From assembly GCA_944322635.1 (NCBI GenBank), contig CALUPL010000075.1:1-56981 (forward strand): a DNA stretch of 56,981 nucleotides, given 5' to 3'. The position numbers were made by a program, and so were the translations under genes. Shown in pieces: positions 52,695 to 56,981 of the stretch (position 1 is the first letter of the stretch; the number at the start of each line of letters is the position of its first letter). The stretch comes from an uncultured Mailhella sp. Its GTDB lineage: Bacteria; Desulfobacterota; Desulfovibrionia; Desulfovibrionales; Desulfovibrionaceae. The notes beneath the pieces are model-generated. The model was not told where the DNA came from. It worked only from the letters and a program-made list of their open reading frames with translations, and did not search any database.

Positions 52695-55600
52695 TCAGAA
52701 AAGGCTCAGCTGGCTTGCCGTGGTTTTGGTGTGCCTTGTCAGTTTTACGGCATGGAAATGCGAGAGGGGCAGCAGCGGAGAGGGCGGAAGCGAAAGCTTG
52801 TGTCCGTAGAGTGTGCGCGTTGCGGCGGAAGAAAGGAACACGGCTTCCGAAGCTCTTGTTATGCCTACGTAGAGCAGTCGCTCCTCTTCTTCCACGGGCG
52901 GCGGCGTGAAGTCGTCCTCCTTGTGGAGAAGTGCGCCCACACCCTGGAAGGGCAGAAGTCCGTCTTCTGCCCCGGGAATGAAGACTGCCTTGAATTCCAG
53001 GCCCTTGGAAGCATGCATGGTCATGAGCTGCACATATTCCGCCTGGCCTTTCACCATGTCTATTTCCCGGCGGAACGACACGAATTCCAGAAGTCCCGGC
53101 CAGCCGCCGTGTTCCTTCCATGCCATGCGGAGACGCTTGAAGGCCGTGGATTCGGCAAAAAGAGGATCAAAGCGGGTCGGGCAGCGGGCGAGAACGGCCT
53201 CCGGTCCCTGTTCCCACACGTCTGCGGGCACGTCGTCAAGAATGTCCTGTTTCCAGTCGTCTTCTGCCGAAGCGGCGGGGGCCATGGCCGCAAGAAGCGG
53301 AAAACGGCTGGCGTCGAGGAAGGCAGCATCCTTTTTGGCGTGCTCTTCTTTTCTGTGCACCCTGGCGGCAGCCTGAAGCAGTGCGTCTGCACGTTCATCC
53401 GTCCAGAAAGCCTCGGTTTCGGGAGCGGAACAGGGAATGCCGCGGCGTTCCAGCGCTGCGCGGATGGGCGGAATGAGCGCCTTTATGCGGCAGAGCACGG
53501 CAATTTCGCCGGGACTGCAGGATCCCGAGTCGAGATGGCAGCCCGCGAGACTTTCGTGCAGATCGGCCTGCTGATGGGATGTGCCGCCGATGAGATAGGC
53601 TATGCGGTCGGCGATCCAGGCGGCTTCACGTTCGGCGCTCGGTGCGGCCATCCACTGCAGGGTGGCGGAGGTGCCGGTGACGGAGGAAAGTTCGCCGCAG
53701 GCGCCGTTTCCGGCAAGAGCGTCGTGACCGGCTTCCAGAATGGCGGCGGCGGAGCGGTGACTTTCGGTAAGTCCCAGCACTCTAAGATGAGGCCAGCGGG
53801 AGCGGAGAGCTTTTTCTATGCCGGAATTTGCCCCTCGGAAGCCGTAGATGGACTGATCCGGGTCTCCTATGCCGAAAAATCCCGAACCGTCGGCAGGGGT
53901 AAGGGCTTCCACCAGCGCTTTCTGAAGGGGAGAGAGATCCTGCACTTCGTCCACGAGAATGTGCTTCCAGGGCTTGGCGGCTCCGTAGTTTCTGCTTTTG
54001 AGTTCGGCCAGCCAGGTTTCCGGCAGGTCGGTGTAGTCGGCCAGATTGCGTTCTTTCTTCCACCGTCGATAGCTTTCGGCAAGTGGTTCGAGTTCTTCCG
54101 GCATGGCAAGGGTTTCACGGCAGAACTCCATGCGGTCGTAAAGCCGGGAGGCTTCCTTGGCTCCGAGACCGGGATTGGCCGAGGCAAAGGCCTTGCGTGC
54201 GCCTTCTTCGGAGAGAACCACCGGAGCTTCCCCGGGCCAATGTTTCAGCGCAAGGGCATGGAGAGTGTCGGTTTCCGGCAGTTCCCCGGGAGTGCCGGTC
54301 TCCGGGTCTCGCAGGGCGGAGGAGAGTCTCTCGCGCATTTCCTCCGCTGCGCGTCTGGTGAAGGTGACGGCCACGATGTCCGAGGCCTTCGTGCCTTCTT
54401 TCAGGAGTCGCACGAGCCGTCCCACAAGCGTTCTCGTCTTGCCGGCTCCGGGGCCTGCAAGCACCAGTACGGGTCCGGGACCGGCGTTGAGCGCCTCCTG
54501 CTGCAGGGGACTGAAGGTGTCCGGCGCATAGGAGACTGCGGACGTTTGTTTCCGGCTTTCCGCGGAAGAGTTTTCAGCAGGTGCCTTCGTTTCGTTCGTG
54601 GTCAGGCTTTTTTTTTGAGCCTTGGAGACACGTTTCGTCAGCGGAGAACGCCGGGCGGCAGGTACACGTTCGAGCAGCGAGGGCGCAGCCTCCTGTTCTT
54701 CGAAAAGGCGGATGGTTCCGTATTCGCCGTCGTATCCGGCATGACGGATCACCCGGCCCGCGCGCATTCTCGAAACGGCTTCGCCGAGCTCCGGCCAGGC
54801 GTGACGCAGTTCTTCTTCCGGCGTATCCTGGAGTATGGTCATTTCCGAGCCGAAGCGACTCAGAAGGTCGGCATATTTTTCCTGCACCTTTCTGGTCTTT
54901 GACCCGCAGTGCAGAATTTCGCCGAGAATTTCCGGCAGGGGAATGAGCGACTGAAAGTCCTTGCCCGGGCAGGGAGGTTCCGTGCGGTCGGCAAGCTCAA
55001 GAACCCGGTGCAGAACGCCTACGGTGAGAGGCTTGCCGCAGACGGGGCAGAGATTGCCCATTTTCATGCAATCGGCGGGTTCCAGAACCACGCCGCAGGC
55101 GCGGTGTCCGTCGAGATGATATTTGCCTTCTTCGGGAAAGAACTCCAGCGTGCCCGCATAGCTTGTGCTGCCTGGCTTCTGATGCAGGGCGTCGAATATG
55201 CCGTCGTAGTTCACGGAACCGTTGAACAGCGTGGCCTCTCGGGCGAGGTTTTCGCCGGAATGGGCATCGGAGCTTGATACCATGAGGAGCCTGTCGAGAT
55301 GACTCCAGCACCGGTTCATGTCGGGGTCGGAGGAGAGTCCGGTTTCTGCCGCAAAAATGTGAGGCGTCAGATCCTCGAAGCACTCTTCAAGGCTGTTGAA
55401 GCCGGACTTGGAACCGAAGAGCGCAAACCACGGCGTCCAGATATGGGCGGGAATCATGAAGGCGCGGGGAATGTCCAGCACCATGGCGAGCAGGTCCTTT
55501 ACATCCAGACCGAGAATGGGGCGGCCGTCGGATTTCAGGTTGCCTATGGCTTCCAGCTTTTCACAGAGACGGTCGGCGGCTTCGAAGTCCGGCACATAGA

Positions 55601-55943
55601 CCAGACTATGTATCTTGCGCACTGCTCCGTTCTTCTTGTAGATAGAACTGATTTCCGCTTCGAGCAGAAATTTGGGTTCATGCGGCTCAAGACCGGCGAG
55701 GTGAGGAATCTCGCGGGCGATGTCGTTGCGGGAGAGGGGAGCCTTCAGACGGAAGAGCCCGCTTTCCTCGTCTTGTTCCAGAGCATCGCGCAATTCCTGA
55801 CGCCATACGGGATGGGTGAAGTCGCCCGTGGCCAGAACGTCTATGCCCTTGACGGAGGCCCATGCCGCGAGATGAGGCACGGTGAGACGCGAACTTGTGG
55901 CTCGGGAGAAACGGGAATGGATGTGCAGGTCGGCTCGGAACAT
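52695..55943 (-). CDS. Endonuclease Q-like PHP nuclease fused to a UvrD-type helicase
   Basis: A 1082-residue fusion. The N-terminal 400 residues form a PHP phosphoesterase with MFRADLHIHSRFSRATS, HIWTPWFALFGSKSGFN, a SDAHSGEN loop and a zinc-type CPVCG, all typical of endonuclease Q, which nicks DNA next to deaminated bases. After a linker, a superfamily 1 helicase follows with Walker A AGPGAGKTRTL, VTFTRRAAEEM, VDEVQDLSP and GIGDPDQSIYGFRGA. The C-terminal motifs GLEFKAVFIPG and EEERLLYVGITRA are intact. It should act in DNA repair. The start at 55943 is set by MFRADLHIH; the frame extends upstream into a divergent gene, which is unlikely to be coding. Confidence 0.9.
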   Translation of the reverse strand: MFRADLHIHSRFSRATSSRLTVPHLAAWASVKGIDVLATGDFTHPVWRQELRDALEQDEESGLFRLKAPLSRNDIAREIPHLAGLEPHEPKFLLEAEISSIYKKNGAVRKIHSLVYVPDFEAADRLCEKLEAIGNLKSDGRPILGLDVKDLLAMVLDIPRAFMIPAHIWTPWFALFGSKSGFNSLEECFEDLTPHIFAAETGLSSDPDMNRCWSHLDRLLMVSSSDAHSGENLAREATLFNGSVNYDGIFDALHQKPGSTSYAGTLEFFPEEGKYHLDGHRACGVVLEPADCMKMGNLCPVCGKPLTVGVLHRVLELADRTEPPCPGKDFQSLIPLPEILGEILHCGSKTRKVQEKYADLLSRFGSEMTILQDTPEEELRHAWPELGEAVSRMRAGRVIRHAGYDGEYGTIRLFEEQEAAPSLLERVPAARRSPLTKRVSKAQKKSLTTNETKAPAENSSAESRKQTSAVSYAPDTFSPLQQEALNAGPGPVLVLAGPGAGKTRTLVGRLVRLLKEGTKASDIVAVTFTRRAAEEMRERLSSALRDPETGTPGELPETDTLHALALKHWPGEAPVVLSEEGARKAFASANPGLGAKEASRLYDRMEFCRETLAMPEELEPLAESYRRWKKERNLADYTDLPETWLAELKSRNYGAAKPWKHILVDEVQDLSPLQKALVEALTPADGSGFFGIGDPDQSIYGFRGANSGIEKALRSRWPHLRVLGLTESHRSAAAILEAGHDALAGNGACGELSSVTGTSATLQWMAAPSAEREAAWIADRIAYLIGGTSHQQADLHESLAGCHLDSGSCSPGEIAVLCRIKALIPPIRAALERRGIPCSAPETEAFWTDERADALLQAAARVHRKEEHAKKDAAFLDASRFPLLAAMAPAASAEDDWKQDILDDVPADVWEQGPEAVLARCPTRFDPLFAESTAFKRLRMAWKEHGGWPGLLEFVSFRREIDMVKGQAEYVQLMTMHASKGLEFKAVFIPGAEDGLLPFQGVGALLHKEDDFTPPPVEEEERLLYVGITRASEAVFLSSAATRTLYGHKLSLPPSPLLPLSHFHAVKLTRHTKTTASQLSLF

Positions 55944-56069
55944 GGAAGACTCGCGGCGGGAAAGGGTAGAAAAAAGGCCGGACGACACGCGTCCGACAGC
56001 CGGAACAGCGAACATTGTTATAGCGGGAACGCGCACGTTGCGCAATGACGACAAGGGGGAACAACGAGC

Positions 56070-56801
56070 ATGAATGCGGAGGAATCGTGTCCGGCCGGAG
56101 CGGCTTTTCCCTCCGGGCTGGAGCAGCCGGAAGGGAGTTTTCGGTTCAGCGGCGACGCCCTGCTGCTGGCCGATTTTTCCGTGAGCCTCGCCTTGCCGGA
56201 AAACGCATTTTTTGCCGATCTCGGAACGGGCTGCGGAGTGGTGGCGTTTGCGGCGCTGCGGAAAAGGCCGCTTTGGCGCGGCGTTGGACTGGAGGTTCAG
56301 CCGGAGCTTGCCGCTGCGGCGGCACGCAACGCGGAAAGACTGGGACTGTCGGAACGGTTTCGGGCACTGGAGGGAAATGTTGTTTCCTCCGTCAGTCTTC
56401 GGGCGGCAAGAAACGCCTTTTCCGGAGAGAAGGGGGGAACGGCATCTCAGTCTCTTCCTCTTTTTGATGCGGTGCTCTGCAATCCGCCGTGGAGGCGTGA
56501 GGGCGCGGGACGCGTTCCGCCGTCGCCTCTGCGCAGAACGGCTCTTTTCGGTACGGAGCGCACCTTTTCCGATTTCTTTTCCGCAGCCGACGCCGTGCTG
56601 AAGAGCGGAGGCTGTCTGGCGGCCGTGAGCGGGGCGGAGCGCACGGCGGAACTTCTTGCCGCGCTGCCGTCGCGCCTGCATCCGGAGAGGCTCCGCTTCG
56701 TGTTTACGAGGCCGGATGCTCCGGCCACGTTCGTGCTTCTCATGGCGAGAAAGAACGGTCGCTCCAGCCTGTGCGTGGACAGAATGGACTGCCTTGCCTG
56801 A
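56070..56801 (+). CDS. TrmN6-like SAM-dependent methyltransferase
   Basis: A 243-residue class I methyltransferase with FRFSGDALLLADF at residues 21-33, the SAM-binding FFADLGTGCGVVAFAAL and the NPPW catalytic motif (FDAVLCNPPWRR). This matches the family of tRNA1(Val) adenine-37 N6 methyltransferases (YfiC/TrmN6). It is divergent from the helicase gene, with starts 127 bases apart. Substrate specificity cannot be told. Confidence 0.82.
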   Translation: MNAEESCPAGAAFPSGLEQPEGSFRFSGDALLLADFSVSLALPENAFFADLGTGCGVVAFAALRKRPLWRGVGLEVQPELAAAAARNAERLGLSERFRALEGNVVSSVSLRAARNAFSGEKGGTASQSLPLFDAVLCNPPWRREGAGRVPPSPLRRTALFGTERTFSDFFSAADAVLKSGGCLAAVSGAERTAELLAALPSRLHPERLRFVFTRPDAPATFVLLMARKNGRSSLCVDRMDCLA

Positions 56802-56854
56802 AGGGGCCGCAAACGGATTCGAAGTTTTTTTAGGCCGCGGAAATCAGCAGTTCT

Positions 56855-56981
56855 TCTAGGCTCAGGACTCATTAATTGCCAAAAGGGTAAAAAGTTCTTA
56901 TTGTCGGCATAGGGAGGATGCCATGAAGGAACTTTTTTATCTTTCTCATGAACAGATTGCTCGTATCAAACGCTACTTTCC
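56855..56981 (+). mobile_element. Left end of an IS5-like insertion sequence, truncated by the window edge
   Basis: The text GGCTCAGGACTCATTAATTG near 56860 looks like a terminal repeat. Sixty bases later a transposase gene starts. The CTAG at 56857-56860 may be part of a target duplication. The rest of the element is outside the window. Confidence 0.5.
56923..56981 (+). CDS. IS5-family transposase, N-terminal fragment
   Basis: The first 19 residues read MKELFYLSHEQIARIKRYF, which matches the start of IS5-group transposases (x-LFxLTxEQxARIxPYFP). GGGAGGATG is the ribosome binding site. The gene is cut by the window edge. Confidence 0.7.
   Translation, partial: MKELFYLSHEQIARIKRYF

Noticed and set aside
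55944..56681. N-terminal extension of the helicase frame
   Set aside because: It would overlap the divergent methyltransferase gene. The PHP domain starts at MFRADLHIH, and the upstream text is Arg/Pro/Ser-rich filler.
1..56981. CRISPR array, prophage or integron
   Set aside because: No regularly spaced repeats, phage structural genes or integrase were seen in any part of the window.

Overview
The window looks like chromosome of a high-GC, strictly anaerobic sulfate- or sulfonate-respiring member of the Desulfovibrionaceae (Bilophila/Desulfovibrio/Mailhella type). This is inferred from an anaerobic ribonucleotide reductase, two glycyl radical enzymes (GREs) with their activases, TRAP and TAXI transporters, a UbiA/MenA-type quinone prenyltransferase and a HesB-like selenoprotein. 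No rRNA or tRNA gene was recognised, so the assignment rests on gene content only.

Layout. 1-165 resembles the right end of an IS200/IS605-type element. 538-3075 (minus) carries nrdD and a 61-residue glycyl-radical-like companion, which suggests a split class III ribonucleotide reductase. 3406-8852 is the rimP-nusA-ylxR-infB operon behind a promoter and a leader terminator. 8905-16444 (minus) is catabolic cluster 1: GRE, TRAP solute-binding protein, fused TRAP permease, short-chain dehydrogenase and GRE activase, with an AT-rich divergent LysR gene at 17038. Next come opgG-opgH (minus), an orphan OppF-like ATPase with an ATP-grasp enzyme (plus), yajC-secD-secF (minus), argB (plus), a small secreted protein, thiC and glnS (minus).

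33791-40349 is catabolic cluster 2: LysR regulator, flavoprotein, two paralogous amidohydrolase-fold proteins that have lost the usual metal ligands, a TAXI binding protein and a fused TRAP permease. TetR, menA and a TauE/SafE permease follow.

43440-52564 is the most unusual part. A sigma-54 activator (45780-47252) lies between an APC-family permease (minus) and a plus-strand operon of a second GRE, its activase, two HesB-like proteins and a DUF169 protein. Both flanking transcription units carry good -24/-12 promoters with exact GG-N10-GC spacing. The first HesB-like gene has an in-frame TGA followed by a SECIS-like hairpin, so it is a selenoprotein; the second is a cysteine paralogue. The GRE has Cys-Val-Ser where lyases and decarboxylases usually have Cys-x-Glu. 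This looks like an undescribed regulated pathway for a substrate imported by the permease.

The window closes with a PHP (endonuclease Q-like)/UvrD helicase fusion, a TrmN6-like methyltransferase and the start of an IS5-like transposase. All functions are read from motifs remembered from the families; no database search was run.
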